A stretch of DNA of 7,260 nucleotides. Origin: an uncultured Clostridia bacterium. GTDB lineage: Bacteria; Bacillota; Clostridia; TANB77; CAG-508. Under the pieces are notes generated by a model that saw only the letters and a program-made list of their open reading frames with translations, made no database searches and was not told the origin of the DNA. Location of the stretch: NCBI GenBank assembly GCA_947627785.1, contig CANQXC010000127.1, positions 1 to 7,260 on the forward strand. Reading direction: 5' to 3'. Shown piece after piece: positions 5,773 through 7,260 of the stretch (within the stretch, counting starts at the first letter, position 1; every line of letters begins with the position of its first letter). Both the position numbers and the translations under genes were made by a program.

Positions 5773-7167
5773 TTATTCTGCTTTTTCAAATTTTTTCTCT
5801 TGTAACCATTTTGATATTTGATTAAATTTCATTCTATTAGATGCTTTTAGTAAAATGCAATCCCCTTTTTTTACTATCTTCTGCATTTTTCTTATGCACT
5901 CTTCATTTGTATCTACACTATACACTTCCTTTACTCCTAGTATTTTTGCTTCATCTGCAATATATTTTGCAAATTTACCCACTGTAAATAATATATTAAT
6001 TTTATTTTTTGAAATTTCTCTACCAACTTTTCTATGTAATTCTTCTGAAAATTCTCCTAATTCTAACATATCTCCTAATACTGCAACTTTCCTTTTTGCA
6101 CTTATTTTAGATAATACCTCAATACTTGCTTTCATAGAATCATAACTTGCATTATAAAAATCATTTATTATTTTTATATTATTTACTTCTTGTATTTCAT
6201 TTCTTTTTCCAGTATTTTCGAATTTCTTTATACCTTCTATTATTTTATCTATTTCAATATTTAATTCCATGCCTACTGCAATACTGCACAAACTATTATA
6301 TATAAAATGTTCCCCTGCTACTGGCACTTCTATTTTATATTTTTTATTATTTATGTTTATTTTATATTCTGAACTCATTTCATCTACAATTATTTCTTCT
6401 GCCACATAATTGCTTTTATTATTAATTCCATAAGTTATTTTTTTGTATTTTTCTGAATTATATGTATTTAATAAATCGTTATCATTATTTAAAATAATTG
6501 TTCCTTCCTCATTTAGCCCTTCTAATATTTCTAATTTTGCTTTTAATATATTTTCTCTTGAACCTAAATTTCCTATATGTGCTGTTCCTATATTTGTAAT
6601 TACTGCTATTGTAGGTTTTGCAATATTTGTTAATATGCTTATCTCTCCAAAATGATTCATTCCCATTTCCACAACTGCTGCTTCTACATTTTCATCCCAA
6701 CTTAATATCGTTAAAGGTACCCCTATATGATTATTGTAGTTTCCTTGAGTTTTTGCAACAATATATTTTTGTGATAATACACTTGCAATCATATCTTTTG
6801 TACTTGTTTTTCCTACGCTTCCTGTAACTGCAACAACTGGAATATTAAATAAAGTCCTTTTATATTTTGCAATTTTTTGAATTGTATCTATTATATCTTT
6901 TACCTGTATTATTAATTTATCTTTATTTTTTTCTATTATCTCTTCTGGAATATTATATTCCGTTATACATCCAATTGCTCCTTTTTCAAATGCTTCTTTT
7001 ATATATTTTATTCCATCATTTGTTTCACTTTTTAAAGATATAAATAAATCTTTATTTTTTATAACTCTTGTATCACTACAAAATGTTTTTATTGTGGAAG
7101 CTCTTCCTCTTGATAATACTGTGCCTTCACATATCTCCACAATTTTATCCACAACCATATTTTTCAT
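5773..7167 (-). CDS. murF: UDP-MurNAc-tripeptide--D-alanyl-D-alanine ligase
   Basis: This 464-aa cytoplasmic Mur ligase adds D-Ala-D-Ala to the UDP-MurNAc-tripeptide, completing the pentapeptide precursor, and so uses the product of the ddl gene next to it. The N-terminal substrate domain has SDTR (31-34). The central ATPase domain has TGSVGKTSTK (115-124), GNYNNHIGVP (142-151), EMGMNHFGEI (167-176), GTAHIGNLGS (194-203) and KAKLEI (209-214), the region of the carbamylated Lys. The C-terminal domain has NDFYNASYDSM (335-345), GDMLELGE (365-372) and KASNRMKF (441-448). Most MurF proteins read NP or SP where SY (341-342) stands here. The length is normal. The start at 7167 has AAGGA (7178-7182) 10 nt upstream; a second Met at position 4 is a less likely start. 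It appears to be the first gene of the block, with a candidate promoter at 7221-7229. The identification is very secure. Confidence 0.97.
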   Translation of the reverse strand: MKNMVVDKIVEICEGTVLSRGRASTIKTFCSDTRVIKNKDLFISLKSETNDGIKYIKEAFEKGAIGCITEYNIPEEIIEKNKDKLIIQVKDIIDTIQKIAKYKRTLFNIPVVAVTGSVGKTSTKDMIASVLSQKYIVAKTQGNYNNHIGVPLTILSWDENVEAAVVEMGMNHFGEISILTNIAKPTIAVITNIGTAHIGNLGSRENILKAKLEILEGLNEEGTIILNNDNDLLNTYNSEKYKKITYGINNKSNYVAEEIIVDEMSSEYKININNKKYKIEVPVAGEHFIYNSLCSIAVGMELNIEIDKIIEGIKKFENTGKRNEIQEVNNIKIINDFYNASYDSMKASIEVLSKISAKRKVAVLGDMLELGEFSEELHRKVGREISKNKINILFTVGKFAKYIADEAKILGVKEVYSVDTNEECIRKMQKIVKKGDCILLKASNRMKFNQISKWLQEKKFEKAE

Positions 7168-7220
7168 AATTTTTTCATCCTTATATATATATTATTAATT
7201 TAAAATTTTATTGTTCCTAT

Positions 7221-7229
7221 TTTATAACA
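7221..7229 (-). promoter_or_regulatory. Candidate extended -10 promoter for murF
   Basis: On the minus strand, TGT-TATAAA (7229-7221) fits an extended -10 (TGn followed by TATAAA). Transcription would start near 7214, leaving a leader of about 47 nt. No good -35 box is seen 16-18 bp upstream. The gene further upstream lies outside the window, so read-through into murF cannot be excluded. Confidence 0.35.
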
Positions 7230-7260
7230 TTTTTATCATTTTTTAAATAGTTTGTTCGTA

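Overview
The window is extremely AT-rich (roughly 20% G+C by eye, with intergenic stretches almost pure A/T). It reads as chromosomal DNA of a walled, low-GC Bacillota, most likely a clostridial lineage. It carries peptidoglycan precursor ligases, a YqeK-type HD hydrolase and a YhaO/YhaN (SbcD/SbcC-like) pair, and it uses AGGAGG-like ribosome binding sites. TGG encodes Trp and TGA ends yhaN, so the standard bacterial code applies and this is not a code-4 mollicute. The genus cannot be fixed from this sequence.

Every credible gene lies on the minus strand, so transcription runs from right to left. In that order: murF (7167-5773), ddl (5658-4612), yqeK (4426-3860), a YhaO-like metallo-phosphoesterase nuclease (3732-2665), and a YhaN-like coiled-coil ATPase with a two-helix membrane hairpin (2630-765). 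A weak intrinsic terminator follows near 716-742. A separate promoter with perfect -35 and -10 hexamers (569-598) then drives an unrecognised gene whose first 169 codons are visible (509-1) and which runs off the left edge.

The genes form functional blocks. MurF and Ddl are successive cytoplasmic steps: Ddl makes D-Ala-D-Ala and MurF joins it to the UDP-MurNAc-tripeptide. YhaO and YhaN form a nuclease/ATPase pair of the Mre11-Rad50 type, 34 bp apart and surely co-expressed. YqeK, a probable Ap4A hydrolase, sits between the blocks and away from its usual nadD and rsfS partners. Gaps of 114, 185 and 127 bp separate the first four genes, so they may not form one tight operon.

The most structured non-coding segment is the 185-bp ddl-yqeK gap. 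Read in the direction of transcription it holds a 56-bp imperfect palindrome, a smaller hairpin, and a compact H-type pseudoknot with an A-rich third loop. The pseudoknot has the topology of a preQ1-I riboswitch but lacks a clear ligand-contacting cytosine. A GC-rich 21-bp island lies in the yqeK-yhaO gap. I see no mobile element, CRISPR array, tRNA or rRNA. Most of the window is ordinary housekeeping. The points worth a second look are the membrane-anchored SbcC-like protein, the structured ddl-yqeK spacer, and the unknown gene at the left edge.
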